Of a stretch of DNA of 64,000 nucleotides, positions 7,882 to 15,777 are shown piece by piece (positions within the stretch are counted from its first letter, which is position 1; each line of letters opens with the position of its first letter). The DNA lies in assembly GCA_020638295.1 (NCBI GenBank), contig JACKIU010000002.1, positions 310,001-374,000 on the forward strand. The letters are read 5' to 3'. Below the pieces are notes generated by a model. The model was not told where the DNA came from. It saw only the letters and a list, made by a program, of their open reading frames with translations, and did no database searches. The DNA is from Rhodospirillales bacterium (lineage in GTDB: Bacteria > Pseudomonadota > Alphaproteobacteria > Micavibrionales > Micavibrionaceae). Position numbers and translations under genes: made by a program.

Positions 7882-8757
7882 ATGATTTTCGTATTCGGCG
7901 CCATCTTACAGTCTATTCGCGTATCCGCTGATCCCGAAGCCTTATTCGGCCCCATCCACTACGCCAAGCACTATAAGAACAGTGTCGGCGGCAAAGGCGC
8001 GCTGCAAGCCCTGGCCGCAGCAAAAGCCGGAGCGAAAACCGCACTGGTCGGGCGCACCGGCGATGACGAACTGGCCAAGCACATCCTTCTGCGCCTGCGC
8101 ACGCACGGGGTCATCACCTCCGGCGTGGCCAAAGCCGATAAAATGCAGACCGGCACGGTCATCAGGCTGACCGATGAAAACAAAACCATCCTCGCGCTGG
8201 GCGCCAGCGCCAAGACCAGCGCCGATCAAATCCCGATTGAAGCCCTCGATGACAAAAGCATCATCCTGCTCCAGACCGAACTGGACGCCGCGCAAAACAG
8301 CGCCTTGCTGGCCACCGCAAAAAAAGCGGGCGCCGCCACTATTGTTAACCTCTCTCCTCAGGCCAGCCTGCTGGAAGACGACTGGGAAAATATCGATTAC
8401 CTCGTCGCCCCTGAGATACGTAAAAATATCGTCGCAAACGCAAAAGCGAAACCCACAGCGATCTACATGCACACGGACGGCAGCATCGAATTGATCGGCA
8501 AAGATGGCCAGAGCGCAACCTATCCCAAACCGGCTTTGGAAGCCCTGAACTGGAAACATCCCGAAGGCGCCGAAGAGACGTTTTGCGGCACCTTCGCCGC
8601 CGGATTAAGCGCAGGGCTGAGCCTTGAAAAATCGATCGAACGCGCCCACATGGCCGCCAGCCTGACTGCCTCGGTGATCGGCGCTTATGACGCAGTGCCG
8701 TTTAGCGATATGGTCGACGAATGCCTGAAAGCCGTAAAGGCGCAAAATGAAAACTAA
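7882..8757 (+). CDS. PfkB/ribokinase-family protein with altered catalytic motifs
   Basis: The 291-residue protein has the ribokinase fold signatures, but two key motifs are changed. The substrate motif usually GGKGAN reads GGKGAL (residues 36-41). The anion-hole/catalytic-base motif usually GAGD reads GAEE (229-232), so the Asp base is Glu and the loop Gly is lost. TFCGTFAAGLSAG after it is normal. It may be a weak or inactive kinase, or one with another substrate. The paralogue at 9420 keeps the intact motif. Its stop overlaps the convergent TetR-like gene by 4 bp. Confidence 0.75.
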   Translation: MIFVFGAILQSIRVSADPEALFGPIHYAKHYKNSVGGKGALQALAAAKAGAKTALVGRTGDDELAKHILLRLRTHGVITSGVAKADKMQTGTVIRLTDENKTILALGASAKTSADQIPIEALDDKSIILLQTELDAAQNSALLATAKKAGAATIVNLSPQASLLEDDWENIDYLVAPEIRKNIVANAKAKPTAIYMHTDGSIELIGKDGQSATYPKPALEALNWKHPEGAEETFCGTFAAGLSAGLSLEKSIERAHMAASLTASVIGAYDAVPFSDMVDECLKAVKAQNEN

Positions 8758-9332
8758 AACCCCAGCGTATTCGCCGCCCGTTCCACACGGCCCAGATCTT
8801 TATCCAGCGCTGCCATCACCTTGGCCAGATCGGCGCTTTCATCATCGCGCCACACCCGCAAGGTTTTGAGATAAACCCCCGTAAGGCCCGCCACCTTCAC
8901 CGCACCGGTAATCCCGCCCGTCTCAATCCCGGCCGCCTCAAGCATCCAGCTCATCGACCGGCATAAATGCGGCGCAGCAATCACGGCCTGCTTCGGATCG
9001 AACCGAAAACTCTGCAATATAGACACCAGCCCGGGGCGATATTCATTCAGCACATCAAACCGCTCCATTAAAAGATCGAACAGCCGGTCGCGCTCTGAAA
9101 CATTCGCATCCGACGGACCGATCGCCTCAAGAACCCGCCGATCGATCATCCGTCCGAACAGCGCCAGAATATCGCCCTTATCCTCGACCAGATCATACAT
9201 CTCAGCCAGCGTTAACCCCGCAGCCTGCGCAATATCCGGCAGACCGACACTGTCCCAGCTCTGCTGCTCGGCCAGCGCCAGCGTCTTTTCAACAATCGCC
9301 TGCTTGAGATCTTTTTCAGTCTTTTTTGCCAT
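8754..9332 (-). CDS. TetR-family-like transcriptional regulator
   Basis: The 192-residue protein begins with a three-helix N-terminal region typical of TetR: IVEKTLALAEQQSWDSVGLPDIAQAAGLTLAEMYDLVEDKG, in which the expected phenylalanine/tyrosine and lysine around YxxVxxKxxI are partly kept. The remainder (about 70-190) is a helical ligand-binding/dimerisation domain. I place the start at 9332 (MAKKTEKD) because the upstream extension to 9377 reads through probable promoter sequence. It lies between two PfkB kinases and is divergent from the adenosine-kinase-like gene, which it may regulate. The ligand is unknown. A COQ9-like relation is also possible. Confidence 0.65.
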   Translation of the reverse strand: MAKKTEKDLKQAIVEKTLALAEQQSWDSVGLPDIAQAAGLTLAEMYDLVEDKGDILALFGRMIDRRVLEAIGPSDANVSERDRLFDLLMERFDVLNEYRPGLVSILQSFRFDPKQAVIAAPHLCRSMSWMLEAAGIETGGITGAVKVAGLTGVYLKTLRVWRDDESADLAKVMAALDKDLGRVERAANTLGF

Positions 9333-9419
9333 GCCCGTGCACTCTCTCCTTGGCCTTGGGCCCTTAATTCTGTACATCTTTTAACAGCTTTTACACCGAA
9401 TCACAAAAGGATAAACCCC

Positions 9420-10421
9420 ATGTCAGAACCGCAACTCGATGTCATCGCCGTTGGTAACGCTCTGGTCGATGTGCTCAGCCAGACCGATGACGCCTTTATT
9501 GAGAAGCAAAACAAACGTCACGGCATGGAAAAAGGCGCGATGACCCTCATCGACGAAGCGCGCGCCATCGATCTCTACACCCAAATGCCTCCCGGCATCG
9601 AAAGCTCCGGCGGCTCTGCCGCGAACACCATGGCGGGCTTTGCCTCCTTTGGCGGTAACGGTGCCTTTATCGGCAAAGTCGCCGATGACGATCTGGGAAA
9701 AATCTTCCAACATGATTTGCGCTCGCTCGGCATTAAATTTGAAACCCAACCGCTGATCATGGGCGCAAAAACCGGCCGCTGCCTGATCTGTGTTACACCG
9801 GACGCCCAACGCACAATGAACACCTTTCTCGGCGCCAGCGTCGAACTCACAGCCAATGACATCGACGAGGCCCTGATTGCCAATGCCAAAATCACCTATC
9901 TCGAAGGCTATCTTTTCGACCGCGATACCGCGAAGGCAGCCTTTATTCACGCCGCAGAAACCGCGCACGCCGCCGGCCACCGCGTCGCCCTCACCTTATC
10001 GGACCCGTTCTGCGTCGACCGCCACCGCTCCGATTTCCTACGCCTGATCGAAAGCCACATCGATATCCTCTTCGCCAATGAGGAGGAAATCAAATCGCTC
10101 TTTATGCAGGATAATTTTGACGATGCAGCCAGCGCCGTCAGCCAGCATGTCGAAATCGCCGCCATGACCCGCAGCGAAAAAGGCGCAGTGATCCGCAACG
10201 GTGAAAAAACCTATGAAATCCCGGCCGCGCTCGTCGATGAAGTCATCGACACCACCGGCGCGGGAGACCAGTTCGCCGCAGGATTCCTCTACGGTTTCAC
10301 ATCGGGAAAAGACATTGAAACCTGTGGAAAGCTTGGCGCCCTAGCCGCCGCCGAAGTGATCGGCCACATGGGTCCAAGACCGGAAATGCTTTATAAGGAC
10401 CTCATCGCCAAAGCCGCTTAA
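9420..10421 (+). CDS. PfkB-family sugar/adenosine kinase
   Basis: The 333-residue protein matches the adenosine-kinase-like group of PfkB enzymes common in alphaproteobacteria. Motifs include VIAVGNALVDVL at the N-terminus, SSGGSAANTMAGFASFGG (about 62-79) for substrate binding, NEEEIKSLF (about 225) and the catalytic DTTGAGDQFAAGFLYG with base Asp283. It probably phosphorylates adenosine or a related ribosyl compound using ATP in the cytosol. An AAAGGA ribosome site precedes the ATG at 9420. Its 3' end overlaps the convergent gene at 10418 by 4 bp. Confidence 0.85.
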   Translation: MSEPQLDVIAVGNALVDVLSQTDDAFIEKQNKRHGMEKGAMTLIDEARAIDLYTQMPPGIESSGGSAANTMAGFASFGGNGAFIGKVADDDLGKIFQHDLRSLGIKFETQPLIMGAKTGRCLICVTPDAQRTMNTFLGASVELTANDIDEALIANAKITYLEGYLFDRDTAKAAFIHAAETAHAAGHRVALTLSDPFCVDRHRSDFLRLIESHIDILFANEEEIKSLFMQDNFDDAASAVSQHVEIAAMTRSEKGAVIRNGEKTYEIPAALVDEVIDTTGAGDQFAAGFLYGFTSGKDIETCGKLGALAAAEVIGHMGPRPEMLYKDLIAKAA

Positions 10422-10972
10422 GATTGATTAGTCAGTGCGGGAGCGCTCTGTCCTTGCCCCGGCTCATTCTCTTCCCGACGACGATATGTACGCCAAGCGC
10501 GATGCGCACCACCTAAAGCTAACGCTGCAGAAAATAAACTTGACATAGCCGCCAGGCTAGCAAACCGTTTTTTGTTTTCTCGATCCCCATACACAGCATC
10601 TTGAGCAGCCGTCACGGCCATTTCAGACTGACATTCTTCTATACGCTCTTCTGATGGGAAAGGTACATCTCGCGACAAAAGTACATAATCCTTAAGCAAA
10701 ACAGACGAATGACTGTCAACAGCGCGCTGAACAATTTCCTCCCTTTGATTTTCCAACGCCGCCCGGACATCCGAAGTCAGCAAACTTTTCTCACAGAACT
10801 TACGATTCAACGGCTTAAATTCCGCAAGCATCTTATCCCATTTTGGACCGGAATATAAAGCATCCCGTTCATCTAAAAGTGTTTTGGCAGCAAAGCCAGA
10901 CCACACCGCCGCACCCACAAATGCTGCCGCAGAAAACGCCTGAACGGCAAATTTTTTCTTCCATTTTTCCAT
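10418..10972 (-). CDS. Membrane-associated protein of unknown function
   Basis: The 184-residue protein has a hydrophobic helix near the N-terminus (about 10-30) and a second one near residues 136-156 (SLAAMSSLFSAALALGG), separated by a charged soluble segment with two cysteines. The tail is hydrophilic and rich in Arg/Glu/Gln. This suggests an inner-membrane protein with a periplasmic loop. No family is recognised. The gene overlaps the convergent adenosine-kinase-like gene by 4 bp. An AGGAGG-type ribosome site precedes the ATG. Confidence 0.6.
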   Translation of the reverse strand: MEKWKKKFAVQAFSAAAFVGAAVWSGFAAKTLLDERDALYSGPKWDKMLAEFKPLNRKFCEKSLLTSDVRAALENQREEIVQRAVDSHSSVLLKDYVLLSRDVPFPSEERIEECQSEMAVTAAQDAVYGDRENKKRFASLAAMSSLFSAALALGGAHRAWRTYRRREENEPGQGQSAPALTNQS

Positions 10973-11073
10973 TACGCAACCTCCTCAAATCACAAATCTT
11001 TTTCATAAATATGAACATTTCTAAACAACCTTTACCATCCTGTCAATCAGCCCCTCTGAACACATCCTGTTTT

Positions 11074-11105
11074 AATCTGTGTTCATCCGCGTCCATCTGT
11101 GGTTT
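11074..11105 (+). repeat. Palindromic repeat R5, half copy
   Basis: This 32 bp stretch (AATCTGTGTTCATCC then GTCCATCTGTGG) is nearly identical to the right arm of the full R5 element at 54501-54581. No left arm is visible here. It lies just upstream of the solute-binding protein gene, as the full copy lies just upstream of the L,D-transpeptidase gene. It creates a spurious N-terminal extension (MFIRVHLW) in the longest reading frame. Confidence 0.7.
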
Positions 11106-11114
11106 AAAGAACCT

Positions 11115-12842
11115 ATGGTTCGAATCCTCATCGCAATGCTGGTTTTTACGCTCTCCTGTTCACAGGCCCGCGCCGAAACTTTCGGCCTCGCCATGCACGG
11201 CCAGACCAAATATGACGCAAACGCCACCCATCTCGACTACGCCAATCCCGACGCCCCCAAGGGCGGCACACTGAAAATCGCCGAGATCGGCACATTTGAC
11301 ACGCTGAACCCCTTTTCCATCAAGGGTAAGGCGGCAATGGGCCTCAACCTTGTTTATGACCGCCTGATGGCACGGGTCTGGGACGAACCCTTTACCATGT
11401 ATCCGTTGATTGCCGAGCGCGTCGAAATCCCCGACGACCGCTCATCAATCACCGTGCATATTAACCCCAAAGCCCGTTTTCATGACGGCTCCCCCATCAC
11501 CGCCGATGACGTGATTTTCTCCTTCGAAACCCTGAAAGCCGAAGGCCGCCCGAACATGCGCCAGGTTTATAAACTCGTCGAAACCGTTGAAAAACGCGAT
11601 GAAAAAACTGTGCATTTCACCTTCGGCGAAGGTTATGACCGCGAAACGGTGATGATTTTAACCCTCATGCCGGTCCTGTCTAAAACCTATTGGACCGATC
11701 GCACCTTCGATCAAACGACAATCGAACCGCCGCTGGCCACCGGCCCGTACCGCATCAAAAATTTCGAAGTCGGTCGTTATATCACCTATGAACGCGTTCC
11801 TGATTACTGGGCCGCCGACCTGCTGCCCAATGTCGGGCATAACAATTTTGATGAAATTACCTACGAATATTACCGCGACGATAGCGTCTCCTTCGAAGCC
11901 TTCGCCTCGGGCGATACCGACTTACGCCGCGAAGGCGATATCCGCAAATGGTTCGATGCCTATGACTTTCCCGCCGTTCAAAACGGTGAAGTGATCAAAG
12001 AGGCCCTGCCCCACAGCCGCCCCGAAAAAACCCGCGGGCTCATTTTTAACACCCGCCGCGCGCCCTTTGATGATATCCACGTGCGCGAAGCGCTCGAATT
12101 ATTGCTCGATCGCTATCAGATCAATAAAACCCTGTTCAACCACGAGAAAAAATTCATCGCCTCCTACTTCCCAAACTCAGAATTTGAAGCACTAGCCCAC
12201 GTCGCACCACCTGAAAACACTCCAACCGATTTGCGCAAAAACATGCGCCGTGCATCAAGTTTGCTCAAACAAGCAGGCTGGAGCATCGCAAACGGCATTC
12301 AAACCAAAAACGACCGGCCATTCAGTTTCGAACTGCTGCTCCAACACCCGGAAGATGAAAAACTCGCCCTGCACTTCCAGCAGAACCTCAAACGGCTCGG
12401 CATCGACATGCGCGTCCGCGTCGCCGATTCGGCCCAGTTCATCCGCCGCCTACAGGCCTATGACTACGACATGGTGCTGCATCACTGGCAATCCTCGCTC
12501 TCCCCGGGCACCGAACAATTGCTCTATTGGGGCTGTGAAGCCGCGCAGCAGCAAGGCCGCTTTAACTATGCCGGTATCTGCACCCCTGAAATTGACGCGC
12601 TGGCCGCAAAGATCGCCCAGACCGTCAGCCGTGACGAACTGGTCGAAACCATGCGCACTTTGGATACCAGGCTGCTTGAAGGACACTATATGATCCCGCT
12701 CTTTTACCTCGGCAAGGATTTCGTCGCCCGCAAAGCAGCAATCCGCCGCCCGGAAAGCACCCCGCTCTATGGTATGGTCATGGAAACATGGTGGATGGAA
12801 ACGGATGGGGACAATCCGGACAGTTCCACAAATGAGGATTGA
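11115..12842 (+). CDS. Extracellular oligopeptide-binding protein, family 5 (YejA-like)
   Basis: The 575-residue protein is a periplasmic substrate-binding component of a peptide ABC importer. From the chosen ATG at 11115 it has a signal peptide (MVRILIAMLVFTLSCSQARA). The mature part begins with FGLAMHGQTKY and DAPKGGTLKIAEIGTFDTLNPF, the hallmark of the YejA/microcin C-type branch. It continues with LVYDRLMAR and HDGSPITADDVIFSFETL, typical of family 5. No permease or ATPase genes are adjacent, so it is an orphan binding protein here. The longer frame from 11079 runs into repeat R5 and is rejected. Confidence 0.9.
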   Translation: MVRILIAMLVFTLSCSQARAETFGLAMHGQTKYDANATHLDYANPDAPKGGTLKIAEIGTFDTLNPFSIKGKAAMGLNLVYDRLMARVWDEPFTMYPLIAERVEIPDDRSSITVHINPKARFHDGSPITADDVIFSFETLKAEGRPNMRQVYKLVETVEKRDEKTVHFTFGEGYDRETVMILTLMPVLSKTYWTDRTFDQTTIEPPLATGPYRIKNFEVGRYITYERVPDYWAADLLPNVGHNNFDEITYEYYRDDSVSFEAFASGDTDLRREGDIRKWFDAYDFPAVQNGEVIKEALPHSRPEKTRGLIFNTRRAPFDDIHVREALELLLDRYQINKTLFNHEKKFIASYFPNSEFEALAHVAPPENTPTDLRKNMRRASSLLKQAGWSIANGIQTKNDRPFSFELLLQHPEDEKLALHFQQNLKRLGIDMRVRVADSAQFIRRLQAYDYDMVLHHWQSSLSPGTEQLLYWGCEAAQQQGRFNYAGICTPEIDALAAKIAQTVSRDELVETMRTLDTRLLEGHYMIPLFYLGKDFVARKAAIRRPESTPLYGMVMETWWMETDGDNPDSSTNED

Positions 12843-12918
12843 GCCGCCCTACCCCCCTTGTTATGATTCTCGCGAAGTATGAATCATCTCTCTATGAGTC
12901 TGTAAGGAACGCGCCTCA

Positions 12919-13458
12919 ATGTTTAAAAAACATCACGCACTGGTTTTTAGCTGCACCGCCTTGGTAACCCTGACCGCTTGCGCGGGGAAAGAAATAGACG
13001 ATATTGGCGGGCAATTCTGGCAACGCTCCAGCGTCTCCGAAGCCATTTATGCGCAAGGCCCGAAAGCCCAGCAAATGCTCAACCGCGACATCTCCCGCTG
13101 CGTTGTCGATTTGCGCGAACTTGAGCGCCTCGGCACACTCAAGGACGCCATCCCGACAGACTTTCAGGGCCGCACCCTCGACCCCGATGAGCAAGAGCTC
13201 TACGACTGGGATACGCCCGAACGCAACAAACACCTCTATGCCGAACACTCCGATTACACGGACTTCGAATCCTGCATGCTGGAAAAAGGATGGGAGCGCG
13301 TCGAACACGCACCCTTTGATGTCACCCGCAAAGGCCGGGAAAATTACCTGCGCGCCCATGTCGATTATCATGACGAAGTCGCTGAAAAAATGCAGAAAAA
13401 ATCGAAACGCCACCCGACCAGCAACGATCAGGGCGACTACGGCGATTTGAACGATTAA
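12919..13458 (+). CDS. Putative lipoprotein of unknown function
   Basis: The 179-residue protein has a lipoprotein signal: a basic MFKKHH start, a hydrophobic core and the lipobox LTAC with lipidation at about Cys21. The mature part is very hydrophilic, with many Asp/Glu/Arg, two further cysteines that could pair (in CVVDL and SCMLEKGW) and a C-terminal Lys-rich helix. It resembles small envelope lipoproteins with a CMLEKGW-like motif, but I cannot name a family. A GTAAGGA ribosome site precedes the ATG. It lies 76 bp after the peptide-binding protein. Confidence 0.65.
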   Translation: MFKKHHALVFSCTALVTLTACAGKEIDDIGGQFWQRSSVSEAIYAQGPKAQQMLNRDISRCVVDLRELERLGTLKDAIPTDFQGRTLDPDEQELYDWDTPERNKHLYAEHSDYTDFESCMLEKGWERVEHAPFDVTRKGRENYLRAHVDYHDEVAEKMQKKSKRHPTSNDQGDYGDLND

Positions 13459-13492
13459 GCGCGACGCTCACTTCCTTAAAAAAAAAGAAAAA

Positions 13493-13570
13493 CGGAACCC
13501 CGGCTTTAAGCCGGGGCCCATGGGATTTTGGTATATATCATATGGACCCCGCATCAAGTACGGGGTTTCG
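13493..13570. repeat. Palindromic repeat R4, copy 1
   Basis: Two hairpins (CCCCGGCTTTAAGCCGGGG and ACCCCGCATCAAGTACGGGGT) sit inside a larger inverted repeat whose ends are CGGAACCCCG and CGGGGTTTCG. The central spacer is AT-rich. The same arrangement occurs at 37651-37728. It lies at the convergent junction of the lipoprotein and GT9 genes and may double as a transcription terminator. Confidence 0.8.
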
Positions 13571-13616
13571 CGGGGTTTTGTATTTCGGCGGAAAGAAGGA
13601 GGTTGAGAATAGCGCA

Positions 13617-14675
13617 TTAAGCCGCTTTGCGCTTCTCAAACATCTCGGTGATTTTTGCCTTCACAGCTTCGACACTCAAGCTGCCCATCAACGTATGATC
13701 CAGCGTTTTGGGATCATACCCGTCGAAATCAATCAACTGATCGAAACTCTCCGGCGTGCGGACAAAATCCGCATGCCCGCCCCACGGATGATAAACTGCA
13801 TCATAACTCGGCCCGAACAGCCCCAAGGTCGGCACCAGCGCCGCCGCCGCGCAATGCATCAAACCGGAATCGTTGCCCAGATAAAAATCACACCGCGCCA
13901 GAGCCGCCGCCGCTTCGCCCGGCGTCCCCTTGGCGATGGCGTCAATCCGCCGCTCCTCAGGAATAGCCCGCAAAACCTTCAGCGCATCTTCTTCCTCACC
14001 CGGCGCGCCGAACACCGCCACCCGCGCCCCGTCCATCACGCCACCGGAAGCCGTCATAAATTCGACGATTTCAATAAACCGCTCCACCGGCCAGGTCTTG
14101 CCGATCCAGTTCGCCGTCGGCCCGACGCCGAGGACCAATTCATTATCGTCATTCAGGCGCTTGTACCCCAGAGGGTGCAGGCCGGGATCTTTTCCGTCCT
14201 CTCCAGAAGATTCCGGCTTCCACCGGAATGACGACGGGATGAGAAATTCAGCCTTTTCATCCTGCGACTCGCTAAACCATAATTTCGGCGCCGGCACCAT
14301 ATGCCCCAGCCTCATCACAGCTGCATTCTGCCGAACCTTATGCATCGTCTTGGCCGCACATCCCGCGCCCGTAAAAATATACCGCTCTTTCGCCATAATC
14401 AGCCGCGACACCGCCGAATTGCGCAAATCCACCACCATATCCCAGCGCGTTCCGACCGTCCGCCCCCACAACTTCAACCAATGCTTATGGTGCTTTTCTT
14501 TCTTGAGAGGAATCAGACGCTCCAGCAACGGATAGCCCTCAAACAACGAAACCGCCAATGGCCCGCACACAATTGTGACTTTCGCGTCCCCGTAGCGCTG
14601 CTCGATATAACGGAGCAATCCGGTCGATAAAACCGCATCGCCAATCCGCGAAGACGTGATAAAAAGGATCTTCAT
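13617..14675 (-). CDS. Glycosyltransferase family 9 (heptosyltransferase-like)
   Basis: The 352-residue protein is a GT9 enzyme of the ADP-heptose:LPS heptosyltransferase type acting in outer-membrane polysaccharide synthesis. Evidence: MKILFITSSRIGDAVLSTG at the start, VGPTANWIGKTWPVERF in the middle (a donor-site region) and DFYLGNDSGLMHCAAAALVPTLGLFGPS near the C-terminus. About residues 145-170 are encoded by an in-frame copy of palindromic repeat R2, which separates two conserved halves. The start at 14675 overlaps the divergent ygfZ start codon (CATG). The specific sugar is not known. Confidence 0.85.
   Translation of the reverse strand: MKILFITSSRIGDAVLSTGLLRYIEQRYGDAKVTIVCGPLAVSLFEGYPLLERLIPLKKEKHHKHWLKLWGRTVGTRWDMVVDLRNSAVSRLIMAKERYIFTGAGCAAKTMHKVRQNAAVMRLGHMVPAPKLWFSESQDEKAEFLIPSSFRWKPESSGEDGKDPGLHPLGYKRLNDDNELVLGVGPTANWIGKTWPVERFIEIVEFMTASGGVMDGARVAVFGAPGEEEDALKVLRAIPEERRIDAIAKGTPGEAAAALARCDFYLGNDSGLMHCAAAALVPTLGLFGPSYDAVYHPWGGHADFVRTPESFDQLIDFDGYDPKTLDHTLMGSLSVEAVKAKITEMFEKRKAA
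14165..14242. repeat. Palindromic repeat R2, copy inside the GT9 gene
   Basis: The segment contains GCAGGCCGGGATCTTTT, AGAAGATTCCGG and CCGGAATGACG in the same order as the intergenic copy at 62159-62244 upstream of greA. Here it lies in frame in the GT9 gene, adding about 26 residues (SSFRWKPESSG and following) just before the conserved VGPTANW block. Confidence 0.7.
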
Positions 14676-15456
14676 GAAAGCCAATATGCCAGAAAAACCA
14701 TTCTTCGTAACCCTGAAAAACCGCGGACTCATATACTTGGAAGGCCCGGATCGTCACGCCTTTCTCCAAGACCTCATCACCAACGATATCAACAAACTGA
14801 CCTTCGAAGACGCCCTCTATGCCTGTCTCCTGACGCCCCAAGGAAAATTCCTGCACGATTTTTTTATAATTGAAAGCGTTGAAGATACGACCCTCCTCGA
14901 CTGCGAAGGCGGTGAGCGCGCACAGGATCTTTTCAAACGTCTGAATACATATAAGCTCCGTAAATCGGTTACACTCTCACTCGATGAACATAAAGACGTC
15001 TATGCCGTGTTCGGACGAAACTACGGCTGGCCGGACCCTCGCCATCCAGAAATGGGCGACCGCTGCTTTCATATCGATGAACGAGATAAAAAAGACCTGC
15101 CGGAAGCGCCCTTCGAAGAATGGGACCGCCGCCGCATAGAATTGACCATCCCCGACGGCAGCCGCGACCTCATCCCCGAAAACTCAACGATGGATGAAGG
15201 CCATATGGACCGCTGGAACGCCATCGATTACCAAAAAGGATGCTATGTCGGCCAGGAACTCACCGCCCGCATGCATTACCGCGGCCTCGGCAAAAAACAT
15301 TTGGAAACAATTTCCCTGTCATCCCGAGCGCAGCCGAGGGATCTTACAACTACCGATAAAGAAAAGATCCCTCCGCTCTCTACGATCGGTCGGGATGACA
15401 TCTTGGAAATACGCTCCACCTGCGGCGCTATTGGAATAGCATTGGTAAAAACCTAA
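14674..15456 (+). CDS. ygfZ: YgfZ/GcvT-domain folate-binding protein
   Basis: The 260-residue protein is a YgfZ-type folate-binding protein that helps assemble or repair certain iron-sulfur enzymes. The family signature KGCYVGQE is present (about residue 189-196), followed by LTARMHYRG. The N-terminal half shows LEGPDRHAFLQDLITNDI and TPQGKFLHDFFI, typical of the fold. About residues 216-242 come from an in-frame copy of repeat R1, and the sequence resumes with STCGAIGIALVKT. The protein ends soon after, so the usual C-terminal strand is short. The ATG at 14674 has an AAGGA ribosome site and overlaps the divergent GT9 start. Confidence 0.85.
   Translation: MKANMPEKPFFVTLKNRGLIYLEGPDRHAFLQDLITNDINKLTFEDALYACLLTPQGKFLHDFFIIESVEDTTLLDCEGGERAQDLFKRLNTYKLRKSVTLSLDEHKDVYAVFGRNYGWPDPRHPEMGDRCFHIDERDKKDLPEAPFEEWDRRRIELTIPDGSRDLIPENSTMDEGHMDRWNAIDYQKGCYVGQELTARMHYRGLGKKHLETISLSSRAQPRDLTTTDKEKIPPLSTIGRDDILEIRSTCGAIGIALVKT
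15318..15399. repeat. Palindromic repeat R1, copy inside ygfZ
   Basis: This 82 bp element has perfect 10 bp terminal inverted repeats (GTCATCCCGA and TCGGGATGAC) and internal complementary arms (GAGGGATCTT and AAGATCCCTC). It is read through in frame by ygfZ, giving a Ser/Arg/Thr-rich peptide of about 27 residues. The second R1 copy, at 23347-23463, also lies inside a gene. Confidence 0.85.
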
Positions 15457-15668
15457 ATAATCTCCGGAGCCAATTTGATCGCCAGCGTAAAAATCAAAAA
15501 CGCGATGACAAACGCCATGACCAAAATCACATCTTTACGGCTAAAAAAGTGATACATATCGAAGGTTTTAAGAACCTGACCGTTCTTCCCCGGCTCTTTT
15601 TCACCATGCTTGCAGCCACAATGACCGCCACATCCACCCTCTTCTTTTTTGTCTGTATCTTCACTCAT
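15453..15668 (-). CDS. Small cysteine/histidine-rich single-pass membrane protein
   Basis: The 71-residue product from the ATG at 15668 has an acidic/Lys-rich start, a compact metal-binding-looking motif GGCGGHCGCKHGE (about residues 11-23), a short soluble linker and one C-terminal transmembrane helix (about 46-66). The four Cys/His-rich positions could bind a metal, but this is inference. A longer frame to 15725 extends into repeat R3 and is not used. The end overlaps ygfZ convergently by 4 bp. No family is recognised. Confidence 0.55.
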   Translation of the reverse strand: MSEDTDKKEEGGCGGHCGCKHGEKEPGKNGQVLKTFDMYHFFSRKDVILVMAFVIAFLIFTLAIKLAPEII

Positions 15669-15682
15669 GGCACCATCCCTTT

Positions 15683-15768
15683 CGTCATTGCGAGGAGCGA
15701 ACGCGACGAAGCAATCCACCTCCATTAACGAACAATTCTAGATTGCTTCGCTATCGCTCGCAATGACG
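15683..15768. repeat. Palindromic repeat R3, copy 1
   Basis: The element has 12 bp perfect terminal inverted repeats (CGTCATTGCGAG and CTCGCAATGACG) and inner arms (GAAGCAATC and GATTGCTTC). It fills the gap between the phosphate dikinase 3' end and the small membrane protein gene. A second copy lies after dnaK at 33637-33712. Confidence 0.85.
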
Positions 15769-15777
15769 ATTACAAAT

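Noticed and set aside
11109..11126. T-arm-like GGTTCGAATCC suggesting a tRNA
   Set aside because: It encodes the start of the solute-binding protein signal peptide and no other tRNA arms fold around it.
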